A DNA stretch of 64,000 nt from Nesterenkonia ebinurensis (GCF_008711175.1 NZ_VWNF01000005.1:18348-82347); one strand, 5' to 3'. Shown: positions 43,018 to 55,749, counted from the stretch's first letter. Numbers and translations are program-made. Notes: generated by a model not told the origin, from the letters alone.

Positions 43018-43929
43018 ATGCTGTACGCCAAGACCACGCCGGAGGCTAAGCGCAGAAAGCTGCGCGAGATCCTCACCCCCGGGGCGGCACGCCAGTTCCC
43101 GGGTACCTTTACTCCTCTGTCGGCGCCACTGATCCAGGAGAAGGGCTTCGATGGGCTCTATGTCTCCGGGGCGGTGCTGGCCAATGAGCTGGGGCTGCCG
43201 GATATCGGGCTGACCACCCTGACCGAGGTGGCACAGCGTGCCGGGCAGATTGCCCGGCTGAGCGATCTGCCTACCATTGTGGATGCCGACACCGGATTCG
43301 GTGAGCCGATGAACGTGGCCCGCACCATCCATGAGCTGGAGAACGCGGGGCTGGCCGGCTGCCATATTGAGGATCAGATCAACCCCAAACGCTGCGGGCA
43401 CCTGGACGGTAAGGCCACTGTGGACACCGAGACCGCCACCAAGCGGATCAAGGCTGCCGCTGAGGCCCGCCGGGATGAGAACTTCCTGATCATGGCGCGC
43501 ACCGACCTGCGGGCCGCCGAGGGCCTGGAGGCCGCCATCGACCGGGCCAAGGCCCTGGTAGCTGCCGGGGCTGATGCGATCTTCCCTGAGGCGATGAAGG
43601 ACCTCTCCGAATTCGAGGCCGTCTGCCAGGCGGTGGATGTTCCGGTGCTGGCGAATATGACTGAGTTCGGCAAATCAGAGCTGTTCACCCGCGAGCAGCT
43701 GGCCAGCGTGGGCGTGGCGCTGATCATCTACCCGGTGACCTCGCTGCGCTCAGCCATGGGGGCGATCGAGCGGACGCTGGACACCCTGGTGGCCGAGGGC
43801 ACCCAGGGGCCGGCGGTAGAGTCCATGATGACACGGGCCCGGCTCTACGAACTGGTGGACTATGAGGCCTACAGCAGCTTCGATGCCGGGATCTTCGACT
43901 TCGACGTACCCGGACAATTCAACAACTGA
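43018..43929 (+). CDS. prpB: 2-methylisocitrate lyase
   Basis: 303 aa, PEP mutase/isocitrate lyase superfamily: GTFTPLSAPLIQEKGFDGLY, VDADTGFGEPMNVART (Mg site, ~100) and PKRCGHLDGK with the catalytic Cys (~123), then MARTDLRAAEG and FPEAM. Cleaves methylisocitrate to pyruvate and succinate. Follows prpD by two bases and precedes prpC by 28. Confidence 0.96.
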   Translation: MLYAKTTPEAKRRKLREILTPGAARQFPGTFTPLSAPLIQEKGFDGLYVSGAVLANELGLPDIGLTTLTEVAQRAGQIARLSDLPTIVDADTGFGEPMNVARTIHELENAGLAGCHIEDQINPKRCGHLDGKATVDTETATKRIKAAAEARRDENFLIMARTDLRAAEGLEAAIDRAKALVAAGADAIFPEAMKDLSEFEAVCQAVDVPVLANMTEFGKSELFTREQLASVGVALIIYPVTSLRSAMGAIERTLDTLVAEGTQGPAVESMMTRARLYELVDYEAYSSFDAGIFDFDVPGQFNN

Positions 43930-43960
43930 TGTGCTGAACCAGACTGACAAGGAGACGATG

Positions 43961-45103
43961 ATGTCTGAAGAGACCGTCTATAAGGGGCTCGCCGGAGTGG
44001 TGGCCGACTACACCGCCATCTCCAAGGTCAACCCGGAGACCAACTCGCTGCTCTACCGCGGCTACCCCGTCCAGCAGCTGGCTGCCAAGCTCAGCTTCGA
44101 GGAGGTCGCCCTGCTGTTGTGGACCGGTGAGCTGCCCAGCGAATCCGAGCTGGCGGAGTTCATGACCTTCGAGCGGGCCAACCGGGCCTTAGACCCCAAG
44201 GTCAAGGCCTCCATCGACCTGCTGCCCACCGACTGCCACCCGATGGATGTGGGCCGCACGGCGGTCTCGGTGCTCGGTGCCAATGATCCGACCTCTGAGG
44301 AGTCGGACCCGGAGACTGAGCTGACCAAGTCCAAGAAGCTCTTCGCCGCCTTTCCCGCTGTGGTGGCCTATGACCAGCGACGACGCCGCGGCCAGCAGGT
44401 GGTCGAGCCCCGGGAGGACCTGGACTACTCGCAGAACTTCCTCTGGATGACCTTCGGCGAGGAGGCTGCCCCGGAAGTGGTCGATGCTTTCCGGGTCTCG
44501 ATGGTGCTCTACGCTGAGCATTCCTTCAACGCCTCCACCTTCACCGCCCGGGTGGTCACCTCCACTCTGGCCGACCTGCACTCAGCGATCACCGCAGCGA
44601 TCGGCGCGCTGAAGGGGCCGCTGCACGGCGGGGCGAACGAGGCGGTGATGCACACCTTCGAGGAGATCGGCATCCGCAAGGAGGAGACCCGCGAGGAGGC
44701 CGCCGCCCGGGCCAAGACCTGGATGGAGGAGGCTCTGGCGCAGAAGAAGAAGGTGATGGGCTTCGGCCACCGGGTCTACAAGAAGGGCGACTCCCGGGTG
44801 CCGACTATGAAGGCGGCCCTGGATGCGATGATCGAGCACTACGGCCGCGGTGAGATCCTAGGCCTCTACGACGGCCTGGAGCAGGCGATGGATGAGGCTA
44901 AGGGGATCAAGCCCAACCTGGACTACCCAGCAGGGCCCACCTATCACCTGATGGGCTTCGACACCGAGCTGTTCACCCCGCTGTTCATCGCCTCTCGGAT
45001 CACCGGCTGGACCGCCCACATCCTGGAGCAGCGGGCCGCCAACTCCCTGATCCGCCCGCTGAGCGCCTACAACGGACCTGATGAGCGGCTCTTGGAGAGA
45101 TAG
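43961..45103 (+). CDS. prpC: 2-methylcitrate synthase
   Basis: 380 aa from ATG 43961, SD AAGGAG at 43949-43954; an ATG at 43958 and a longer frame from 43862 are less likely. Citrate synthase fold with GLAGVVADYTAISKVN at the N-terminus and the catalytic residues in LHGGANEAV, GFGHRVYKKGDSR and PNLDYPAG. Condenses propionyl-CoA and oxaloacetate. Last gene of the prp operon. Confidence 0.94.
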   Translation: MSEETVYKGLAGVVADYTAISKVNPETNSLLYRGYPVQQLAAKLSFEEVALLLWTGELPSESELAEFMTFERANRALDPKVKASIDLLPTDCHPMDVGRTAVSVLGANDPTSEESDPETELTKSKKLFAAFPAVVAYDQRRRRGQQVVEPREDLDYSQNFLWMTFGEEAAPEVVDAFRVSMVLYAEHSFNASTFTARVVTSTLADLHSAITAAIGALKGPLHGGANEAVMHTFEEIGIRKEETREEAAARAKTWMEEALAQKKKVMGFGHRVYKKGDSRVPTMKAALDAMIEHYGRGEILGLYDGLEQAMDEAKGIKPNLDYPAGPTYHLMGFDTELFTPLFIASRITGWTAHILEQRAANSLIRPLSAYNGPDERLLER

Positions 45104-45132
45104 GCCCACCCGTTGAGGCACACATGTTCCTC

Positions 45133-45168
45133 GCAGGCCCTGCCGTATCAGGCAGGGCCTGCTTCTTT
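45133..45168 (+). terminator. Rho-independent terminator after prpC
   Basis: GCAGGCCCTGCC (45133-45144), loop GTATCA, GGCAGGGCCTGC (45151-45162), then TTCTTT: a perfect 12-bp stem with a T-rich tail on the plus strand. It overlaps the last codons of the convergent VOC gene. Confidence 0.85.
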
Positions 45169-45525
45169 CCAGCCGATGAGGCCCACGACATTGCCCTCCG
45201 GGTCAGCGATCTCCCCTTGAATCTCCACATGGCCGGCCGGTCCCAGTGCACCGTCCTGATGTGTGAACAGAGGCCGGGGCTCCACCAGCACCTGTGCGCG
45301 AGGACGCATCCGGTCTATCACCGCTTGAACATCGTCAACACTGAAATAGACGATTGCACTGGTGGCCTTGGGATCGAGCATGAGCCTCAGCCCCTCGACA
45401 TCGAAGAAGGTCATAGGGGGCTCAGGGAACTGCGCACTGGGTCCACGGCCCAGCAGCTCAGTATAGAAAGCCACCGAAACTTCCATATCTGTCGCCTTCT
45501 GAGCGACCTGATGCACTCTCATCAC
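45148..45525 (-). CDS. VOC/glyoxalase-family protein
   Basis: 125 aa. MRVHQVAQKATDMEVSVAFY, LGRGPSAQFPEPPMTFF and VEIQGEIADPEGNVVGLIGW are the glyoxalase/dioxygenase VOC-fold repeats. Function is not predictable; divergent from a MarR gene that may control it, and metal-dependent detoxification is a typical role. Confidence 0.85.
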   Translation of the reverse strand: MMRVHQVAQKATDMEVSVAFYTELLGRGPSAQFPEPPMTFFDVEGLRLMLDPKATSAIVYFSVDDVQAVIDRMRPRAQVLVEPRPLFTHQDGALGPAGHVEIQGEIADPEGNVVGLIGWKEAGPA

Positions 45526-45576
45526 ACCTCCATATATAGCTTTACTTGCTGTTCATAGCTATGCTAACATATTGCT
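45526..45576. promoter_or_regulatory. Divergent VOC/marR promoter with TAGC-TAT-GCTA dyad
   Basis: TAGCTATGCTA (45557-45567) is an inverted repeat that overlaps TAACAT (45565-45570), the -10 box six bases before GTG 45577. The 51-base region drives both genes, so a MarR dimer here would repress both. The region is AT-rich. Confidence 0.5.
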
Positions 45577-46020
45577 GTGCCTCCAACAGATCTGACCACG
45601 GCCGGGCTGCTGAACTCCGGCGCTATCCACCTGCTGCGCGGCCTGCGTCCCGTTGATGCGAGCAGCGGCCTGACCCCGGCTCGTCTTTCGGCTCTCTCCG
45701 CCCTCGTGTTCGGAGGCCCCAGCACGCTGACCGCCCTAGCCCGCACAGAGGGGGTGGCCGGACCCACCATGACCCGGATTGTGACCGCCCTGGTGGACCT
45801 CGGCCTGGCAACCCGAACCGCGCATAAGGACAACGCCCGGATGGTGACCATCTCCGCGACGCCGGCGGGCAGCGACCTCATGCACAGCGCCGCCCGCCGG
45901 CGTCTGGAGACCATCAATGAGGCGATGGAGCTGCTTCCCTCAGCCGACCGGAGGGCGCTCTGCGCTGCTGCTCCAGCACTGCGTGAGCTTGCCCGGATCA
46001 TCCGCGAAAAGCACGGTTGA
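45577..46020 (+). CDS. MarR-family regulator
   Basis: 147 aa from GTG 45577, leaderless geometry. Winged helix: LTPARLSALSALVFGGPSTL, ARTEGVAGPTMTRIVTALVD and DLGLATRTAHKDNARMVTIS with the D-x-R wing. Divergent from the VOC gene, a common MarR arrangement for small-molecule sensing. Confidence 0.92.
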   Translation: MPPTDLTTAGLLNSGAIHLLRGLRPVDASSGLTPARLSALSALVFGGPSTLTALARTEGVAGPTMTRIVTALVDLGLATRTAHKDNARMVTISATPAGSDLMHSAARRRLETINEAMELLPSADRRALCAAAPALRELARIIREKHG

Positions 46021-46157
46021 GTCCAGGCGGAGAACTGTCCAGCACAACCTCTGGCGCAGACCGCGCAGGCGCCTATGCTCCCACTGCTCGTGAATGAGCT
46101 GAGGCCCCCGCACCTGATATCCCACTGGGGGGATTAGATCACTGGTGGTGGCAGCTC

Positions 46158-47372
46158 TCATGGCCCGGTATAGCGTCCTTGAGGACGTAATCTCAGCGGC
46201 TTCTCGGCGTATTCAGAAATGGCGTGGGCGATCCAGCCCACTGAGCGGCCCAGCCCGAAGAGCAGCGGTCCGTCGCTGTCCTGCATGTCTGCGGCAACGG
46301 TGATCGCAGCCAGCGCTAAGTCGAGGTTCGGCTTGAGTGTGCTGCGTTGGCTCACTGTCTCCGCCAGAGCCTGCACAACGGCCGAGACCTCCGGGCCACG
46401 AGGCAGGTCAGGGAGGAGCTCCAGCAAGGTGCGTGCGCGGCAGTCACCGGCTGCATAGAGGAAGTGACCGAACCCGGGAAGCCGGGCGGCCGAGGTGCTG
46501 ATCGCCTCACCGAGAGCATGCTCCGGTGCCTGCCCTTCCAGCACTGAGCGCAGCAACGCAGCAGCTGACACACTGGTGTTTCCGTGCAGCGGGGAGGCGA
46601 ATGATCCCAGTGCGCTGGCGAGCACCGAGTAGCCTGAGGCGCGCCCGGATGCGGCGATGCGTCCGGACAGGGTCGAAATGGCCAAGTCATGGTCGATGGT
46701 GAGGATGAGGGCGGCGTTGAGAGCACGGACGTGCTGTGTCTGCGGTGAGTGCGGTGACAGTGCTAGCCACAGTGCATCGGCGACGGTCAGCGCTTCCCGC
46801 GAGGCATCCCCGCCCAGCAGGTGCGGCACGCCGAGCAGGAACCGGGCGCCAGCCCGATGCAGTGCCTCCGCAGAGGCACCTTCCCTCCAGGGGTCGGTGA
46901 TGCCCAAGCCAATGGCCGATGCGCTGAGCTGGTCAATACGGCTGGCACCCGCCGGCAAAGCCTCCAGGAGAACCGCAGCCCGGGCGAGGTCCTGCTGCGG
47001 CGGTGGAGTCAAAGGCGCCTCCCAGTCCGCACACCAGATCCAGGCGGCAACCCGTTCCACAGTGCTGGTCAGCGCCAGCTCCCGTGCGGACTGGCCCCGG
47101 AAATACAGCTCGTCGTCTTCGACCACCGCCAGATCGGTGTCGAGCACCATCAGCGGCCTGGCTACCACCGATCCGCGACGGACCACTGACCTAGGGGTCC
47201 GCCTGAGGGCCAGCTCCTCCACATCGAGCGGATTGAACCGGGAACCTTCCGGTGTGCGCACACGGGCCAGCTGCCCACGTGAAACATAGGCGTAGAGCGT
47301 CTCGACCTTGATGCCGAGGCGGCCGGCGGCCTCGTCTGAGGTCAGCATCCGAGGCTCATCAGGAGAGCGCAC
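46158..47372 (-). CDS. Citrate synthase-family protein with N-terminal MerR-like HTH
   Basis: 404 aa from GTG 47372. Residues ~8-60 are a DNA-binding excisionase/MerR-like helix-turn-helix: LTSDEAAGRLGIKVETLYAY and SRGQLARVRTPEGSRFNPLD. The rest is a citrate synthase fold with LHGNTSVSA, GFGHFLYAAGDCRAR (R of GHRVY replaced) and PNLDLALAA, ending RYTGP. Catalytic His/His/Asp equivalents remain, but the GHR arginine is lost. It is divergent from another citrate synthase gene. It may be a metabolite-sensing regulator made from an enzyme or a DNA-bound active enzyme. Confidence 0.85.
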   Translation of the reverse strand: MRSPDEPRMLTSDEAAGRLGIKVETLYAYVSRGQLARVRTPEGSRFNPLDVEELALRRTPRSVVRRGSVVARPLMVLDTDLAVVEDDELYFRGQSARELALTSTVERVAAWIWCADWEAPLTPPPQQDLARAAVLLEALPAGASRIDQLSASAIGLGITDPWREGASAEALHRAGARFLLGVPHLLGGDASREALTVADALWLALSPHSPQTQHVRALNAALILTIDHDLAISTLSGRIAASGRASGYSVLASALGSFASPLHGNTSVSAAALLRSVLEGQAPEHALGEAISTSAARLPGFGHFLYAAGDCRARTLLELLPDLPRGPEVSAVVQALAETVSQRSTLKPNLDLALAAITVAADMQDSDGPLLFGLGRSVGWIAHAISEYAEKPLRLRPQGRYTGP

Positions 47373-47373
47373 A

Positions 47374-47415
47374 TTGATCCAATCAACATTGATCTATTCA
47401 TCGTCATGATTAGAC
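47374..47415. promoter_or_regulatory. Inverted repeats between the two divergent citrate synthase genes
   Basis: TTGAT-CCA-ATCAA (47374-47386), a further TTGATC copy at 47389-47394, and TCATG-N7-CATGA nearby. The HTH-citrate synthase starts at 47372 and the enzyme at 47458, so these are likely sites for the HTH protein. Confidence 0.5.
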
Positions 47416-47457
47416 CATGAATCGACCACCCAGCACACCGAGGAGACGGAGCCTGCT

Positions 47458-48615
47458 ATGAGCGCTGACCGGATGGATGACACCTTGATCGATGTTCCCC
47501 GGGGTTTGACCAACGTTGCAGTGACGAACACTGCCATCAGTCAGGTCCGCGGACATGAGGGCTATTACCAGTACCGCGACCAGTCGGCAATCGGCCTCGC
47601 CCAGTCCGCGACGTTCGAGCAGGCCTGGCAGCTGCTGGTCCACGGAAAGCTCTCCGGGGACGACGCGTTAGCCGAGTTCGCTGCCGACACTCAGCTCAAG
47701 TACGCAGGACTGGTCACTGAGATCACCAGGGCGATCATCTCGGCCTCGGGCACGGGCCAGGTCGATGCTATGACGGGATTGAAGACTGCGCTGCCGCTGG
47801 TTTCGCAACCCCTGGGCATGCAGCCGCTGTACGACCTTGATGAGGCAGAGCGTATGCAAAATGCCGGCGTTCTCGTCGCGCTGACCCCAGATCTGCTTGC
47901 CTCGTTCCACCGGCTCTCTGGAGGGGAAAGCGCCGAGGCGCCGGCCGCTGTGACCGGTCTGGTGGCACGATACCTGCAACAGGTCACCGGCACGGCACCG
48001 GAGGCTGCCTGCCAGCGCGCTCTGAGCGCATACCTGGTAGCGGCGATGGAACACGGGTTCAATGCCTCGACCTTCACCGCCCGGGTGATCGCCTCAACCG
48101 GTGCCGATGTTGCTTCCTGCCTGACCGGAGCGCTGGGCTCTCTTACCGGCCCACTCCACGGTGGGGCGCCGGCCCGAGCTCTGGACACACTGGATGAGGT
48201 CGAAAACACCCACGGCGATGTCGAAGGATGGCTGCGAGCAGAGATCTCCGCTGGGCGGCGGCTCATGGGCTTCGGCCACCCGGTGTACCGGACGGTTGAT
48301 CCGCGATCGCAGATGCTCAAGCAGGTCGTCACCGACCTGGGAGGTCCTAGGGTTGAGCGGGCTCTGGAGTTTGAGCAGACCGCCGAACGTGTGCTGGCCG
48401 AACTCAAGCCCGGCCGGGCCCTGCACACCAATCTCGAGTTCTACGCATCGGTCCTCATGGAGCGCTGCGGAATTCCGCGGGAGATGTTCACCGCGACCTT
48501 TGCCGTGGGCCGGGTGGTGGGATGGACCGCCCATATCCTGGAACAAGCCCGTGACTCCAAGATCATCCGGCCCTCCGCACGGTTCACCGGACCAGATATC
48601 CAACCCGGTACATAG
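47458..48615 (+). CDS. Citrate synthase (citrate/2-methylcitrate synthase family)
   Basis: 385 aa from ATG 47458, GGAGACGGAG SD. Conserved GLTNVAVTNTAISQVRG, LHGGAPARALD, GFGHPVYRTVDPRSQ and HTNLEFYA, RVVGWTAHILEQ. The residues corresponding to the catalytic His are in LHGG and GFGH; the Asp is replaced by the E of NLEFY, typical of this subgroup (CitA/Rv0889c-like). One of three citrate synthase-family genes in 5 kb. Confidence 0.86.
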   Translation: MSADRMDDTLIDVPRGLTNVAVTNTAISQVRGHEGYYQYRDQSAIGLAQSATFEQAWQLLVHGKLSGDDALAEFAADTQLKYAGLVTEITRAIISASGTGQVDAMTGLKTALPLVSQPLGMQPLYDLDEAERMQNAGVLVALTPDLLASFHRLSGGESAEAPAAVTGLVARYLQQVTGTAPEAACQRALSAYLVAAMEHGFNASTFTARVIASTGADVASCLTGALGSLTGPLHGGAPARALDTLDEVENTHGDVEGWLRAEISAGRRLMGFGHPVYRTVDPRSQMLKQVVTDLGGPRVERALEFEQTAERVLAELKPGRALHTNLEFYASVLMERCGIPREMFTATFAVGRVVGWTAHILEQARDSKIIRPSARFTGPDIQPGT

Positions 48616-48640
48616 CTTCGGCCTACCCCGCAACCCTAGC

Positions 48641-48895
48641 TCAAGGACGCTCAGTACCGCTGCTCAGCGCACGCTCCAGCGGGATGCTTCCATCCTGCCA
48701 CGGGGTCAGTATCCATACCAGCACGTAGAGACCCACGCCCACCACCGGAAGCAGGAAGGACAGCAGGACCAACAGCCGGGCCAGCCACACGTTGATACCC
48801 AGTCCTTCGGCAATTCCACCCGCTATGCCGCCAAGAAGCCGCTGCGGTCCACGGCGAAAGCCGATGCGACGAATAGCGTCGAAGAAGCTGTTCAT
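48641..48895 (-). CDS. PspC-domain membrane protein
   Basis: 84 aa: PQRLLGGIAGGIAEGLGINV followed by two hydrophobic helices (VWLARLLVLLSFLLPVVGVGLYVLVWILTP split by VG). PspC proteins link to envelope stress responses; small stand-alone versions are common in actinobacteria. Convergent with the citrate synthase gene. Confidence 0.9.
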   Translation of the reverse strand: MNSFFDAIRRIGFRRGPQRLLGGIAGGIAEGLGINVWLARLLVLLSFLLPVVGVGLYVLVWILTPWQDGSIPLERALSSGTERP

Positions 48896-48954
48896 GGCAT
48901 GGACACTACGCCGATCCCATAGCTATGACAAGACGGGGTTGGCGCTCAGGGTTG

Positions 48955-50466
48955 TCAGCGGCCCAGTACATGGCGCAGGGCGGCCTCGAGACTCGGGTGT
49001 CTGAACCCGAAGCCGGTACCCAGTGCCTTCTCAGCACTGGCCCGCTGATCCGCCAAGGCCAGCTCCCTGGCGCCCTGCTCGCCGAGCAGCAGCTTCGGTC
49101 CGAGGGAAGGCACCGGAAGTGCCGCCGGACGGCGCAGAACATCGGCGAGCACCCGCGCATAGGCCTGCGCACTGGCCGGCTCGGGTCCGACACCGTTGAC
49201 CGGGCCTTCCACCGAGGGGCTGAGCGCTGTGTGCACGAAGAGGGAGGCGATGTCATCGATGCTGATCCAACTCTGCCACTGATCATCACCTAGCGGGCCT
49301 CCGAGCCCGGCGGCGAACAGCGGGAGCATCTGCTGCAGCACTCCCCCGGCCGGGCTCTGGACGATCCCGGTGCGGATCATGACCACCCGCACCCCGGCCT
49401 CGTGCGCCGACTCGGTGGCCTGTTCCCAGGCCCGACACACCTCGGCCAGGAAATCCGTCCCCGCAGGCAGGTCCTCGGTCAGCAGTTCCATCGAGTGGCT
49501 GCGCTGCTCAGGGGTCGCCCCGTAGAAGCCGACCGCCGATCCGTTGATCAGCGCCCGACCGCGCGGGTCCCGGGTCTCCGCATCCGCTAGAGCCTTCGCA
49601 ATCAGCTCGGTGCCGGCTACCCGGGAGGACCTCACCTTCTCCTTATGCGCTGTGGTGAAACGTCCGGCCAGCGGATGACCAGCCAGGTGGATCACCACAT
49701 CAACCTCTTCCAGATCCGCCGGATCCAAGGTGCCGGCCTCCGGGTCCCAGAGAATCTCCCCGCCCGCTGCCTGAGAAGAATCAGGGGTCCGCCGCACCAT
49801 AGGGCGCACCTGCACCCCTGCTCCGCTCAGCAGTGCGCAGACCTGGCGGCCGATGAGTCCCCCTGAGCCACTGACCGCGGCCACACGTACACTCTGACCA
49901 GGATTCTCCCCCTCCTGCGAAGCGAGCATTCCATGGCTCTGGTGAAAGGCCAGGTCTTGGGTGGTCTGGCGTTGTCTGAAGTCGAAGATCCGCCGAAGCT
50001 CAGCCTCCATACGAGACTCCACAGCCGATGCGACCGCCCGGGGCAGCCGGTCTGTCAACGGCAGCTGGTACTCGACTGTCTCCTTGATGATCGTACCGGC
50101 GCCGTCGTCGTCGAACCTGTGCTCATGCCGCCATTGTGAGGCCGGACCGGAGACCATCTCATCGCTGAAACCGCGGCCGGGTTCGAAATCGGTGTGGCGG
50201 GCCTGCCAACGCATCCAGGAGCGCAACGGCAGCGATGTGGCGGTGCTGACCATATCAGCAGCGGCAGTCACAGCCGTGCCCAGCAGACCCGGCAGGTTGA
50301 TGCCCAGTACCGACTCCGATCCGGTCTCCAAGCCTCGGGACGGTTCGCTGAGCACTCGTCCGGCGAAGGGCGGATGCAGCCGGGTCAGCGCACCGGGCCG
50401 CGAATACCAGGCAAAGACATCTTCGCGGGAGAAAGGGAGGCGGGTCTGATACTCAAAGGTCGGCAT
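48955..50466 (-). CDS. SRPBCC-epimerase (TIGR01777-type) fusion protein
   Basis: 503 aa. N-terminal ~150 residues are a START/SRPBCC-like domain (FEYQTRLPFSREDVFAWYSR). From ~185 a Rossmann domain (VSGSGGLIGRQVCALLSGAG), RALINGSAVGFYG and a C-terminal DUF1731-type end (NGVGPEPASAQAYARVLADV, LLLGEQGARELAL). Such proteins occur in actinobacteria and may act on lipids or polyketide-like molecules; not well characterised. Confidence 0.9.
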   Translation of the reverse strand: MPTFEYQTRLPFSREDVFAWYSRPGALTRLHPPFAGRVLSEPSRGLETGSESVLGINLPGLLGTAVTAAADMVSTATSLPLRSWMRWQARHTDFEPGRGFSDEMVSGPASQWRHEHRFDDDGAGTIIKETVEYQLPLTDRLPRAVASAVESRMEAELRRIFDFRQRQTTQDLAFHQSHGMLASQEGENPGQSVRVAAVSGSGGLIGRQVCALLSGAGVQVRPMVRRTPDSSQAAGGEILWDPEAGTLDPADLEEVDVVIHLAGHPLAGRFTTAHKEKVRSSRVAGTELIAKALADAETRDPRGRALINGSAVGFYGATPEQRSHSMELLTEDLPAGTDFLAEVCRAWEQATESAHEAGVRVVMIRTGIVQSPAGGVLQQMLPLFAAGLGGPLGDDQWQSWISIDDIASLFVHTALSPSVEGPVNGVGPEPASAQAYARVLADVLRRPAALPVPSLGPKLLLGEQGARELALADQRASAEKALGTGFGFRHPSLEAALRHVLGR

Positions 50467-50593
50467 GGCGACTCCTGACTAAGCGGTTACTGGTGAAGCT
50501 ACCAGTTCAGCCTGTACGCGCTCAGAGCAGGCCAAGGTTCTCGGCGAAGGACCGGAGGCGTTGGGTCATGGCCCCGGCATAGTTTTCCCGGCG

Positions 50594-51220
50594 CTATCCT
50601 GTCTCGGTCTGCCTGCCTGCCAGTGGGATGCGCCAGCCAAAGCGCAGCGAGAGCATCCTCAGGGTGAAGACCAGCACGGAGATGGCGATGCCGCTCCAGA
50701 CGCTGAACACACCGAGTTCCAGAGTGAGCACGGTGACTCCGGCGCCGAGCATCGCCGGGATCGCATAGACACCATGGGGGTTGAACAGTTGCGGGGTCTC
50801 ATTGGCGACCACATCGCGCAGTGTCCCTCCACCGACCCCGGTGGTCAATCCCAGCAGCACGCAGGCCACCGGGTTCAGTCCGGCCTCATAGGCGATGACT
50901 GCTCCGATCAGGCAGAACAAGGACAGTCCCATCGCGTCGAAGACCAGGAGTGTGCGGCGCAGTCTGTTCTCATGCAGAAGCCGCACCGCCACCAGGATGA
51001 CCGCCAGTAGCACCGGAACGAGCACCAGCGGGTTCACCAGTGCCAGCGGCGGGCCCTGGGCGATCAGCAGGTCGCGGGCTACTCCCCCGCCGAATCCGGC
51101 CAGGCTGGCCAGCAGCAGTGAGCCGATCAGATCGAACCGTTTCTGGGCGGCCAGCAGCGCACCGGAGACCGCGAATGCGAAGATGCCCAGAAGTTCCAGG
51201 GGCAGCAGGAGGACATCCAC
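50594..51220 (-). CDS. TRIC/UPF0126-type membrane protein
   Basis: 208 aa, seven hydrophobic segments. Two copies of the TRIC repeat: ASLAGFGGGVARDLLIA and LTTGVGGGTLRDVVAN (GGG.xRD). Bacterial TRIC homologues are cation channels or glycine uptake proteins. Monocistronic. Confidence 0.9.
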   Translation of the reverse strand: MDVLLLPLELLGIFAFAVSGALLAAQKRFDLIGSLLLASLAGFGGGVARDLLIAQGPPLALVNPLVLVPVLLAVILVAVRLLHENRLRRTLLVFDAMGLSLFCLIGAVIAYEAGLNPVACVLLGLTTGVGGGTLRDVVANETPQLFNPHGVYAIPAMLGAGVTVLTLELGVFSVWSGIAISVLVFTLRMLSLRFGWRIPLAGRQTETG

Positions 51221-51252
51221 TGTTCAAGAGCCTTTCTTCGAATATCGGCAGT

Positions 51253-52221
51253 TCACAGCGCGCGCGGATGGGCTGTGACGTACTGACTGCGCAGGGATTC
51301 GGCGGTGACCTTGGTGTAGATCTGGGTGGTCGTGACAGAGGCGTGTCCGAGCAGCTCCTGGACGGTGCGGATATCCGCACCGCCTTCGAGCATGTGGGTG
51401 GCACAGCTGTGCCGCAGGGTGTGCGGGGAGACCTCAGCGGTGATCCCGGCAGCCTCAGCAGTCTTCTTCAGCGCCTCCCATGCCGACTGCCGGGACAGCC
51501 TGCCGCCGAGTTTGTTCAGGAACAGCGCAGCTGAGGCGCGCCGGCCGGTCCGCTCCGCCAGGGCCGGCCGGCCGGAGGTCAGGTAGTCGCCGAGGGCCTT
51601 CTGCGCCATCCGCCCCAGCGGCACCATCCGCTGCTTATTTCCTTTGCCCGTCACCCGGACCAGTACCAGGCCCCGTTCCCCTGAGCTGTGGATCGAGTGC
51701 ACATCGTCCACATCCAGGGAGACAGCCTCCGTGATCCGGGCACCGGTGGCGTAGAGGAACTCCAGGAGCGCTCGGTCCCGCAGACCCAGCAGCCGGGAGG
51801 GGCTGGGGGTCTCAATGAGTCGGGTGACCTCGTCGACGCTGAGTGCCTTGGGCAGTGACTGGGTGAGCGCAGGAGCTGTGACTTCTGCGGCGGCGTCGTA
51901 GCCGGTGCGGCCCTCCTGGGCCCAGTATTTGTGTGCCCCACGCACTGCGGCGAGCATCCGGGCTGTAGATCGCTCCGCCAGCGCAGTGCCCCCGTCAGCA
52001 CCGGTGGTGACCGTCTGTAGGTAGTCAGCAATATGCCCCGGGTCAATCTGGTCAGAGGCCTGCAGCCCCGCTTGGCGCAGATGGGCAGCATAACGGATGA
52101 GATCCCGTTCATAGGAGGCCAGGGTGTTGGCCGAGGAGCCGCGCTCGATGCGCAGATGGGCCAGATAGTCAGCGATCTCAGGCCAGAGCGGGCTGGCCTC
52201 AGCCGCCTCCCGAAAGTCCAC
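51253..52221 (-). CDS. xerD: Tyrosine recombinase XerD
   Basis: 322 aa from GTG 52221. N-terminal SAM-like domain (YLAHLRIERGSSANTLASYE), catalytic Arg in YATGARITEAVSLDV, Lys in VTGKGNKQRMVP, HTLRHSCATHM, and LGHASVTTTQIYTKV with the nucleophile Tyr. Resolves chromosome dimers with XerC. Follows pyrG by one base with no SD of its own, as in the core gene order. Elsewhere it normally precedes parA; here 17 kb of other genes intervene. Confidence 0.94.
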   Translation of the reverse strand: MDFREAAEASPLWPEIADYLAHLRIERGSSANTLASYERDLIRYAAHLRQAGLQASDQIDPGHIADYLQTVTTGADGGTALAERSTARMLAAVRGAHKYWAQEGRTGYDAAAEVTAPALTQSLPKALSVDEVTRLIETPSPSRLLGLRDRALLEFLYATGARITEAVSLDVDDVHSIHSSGERGLVLVRVTGKGNKQRMVPLGRMAQKALGDYLTSGRPALAERTGRRASAALFLNKLGGRLSRQSAWEALKKTAEAAGITAEVSPHTLRHSCATHMLEGGADIRTVQELLGHASVTTTQIYTKVTAESLRSQYVTAHPRAL

Positions 52222-52222
52222 G

Positions 52223-55749
<3,527 letters not shown>

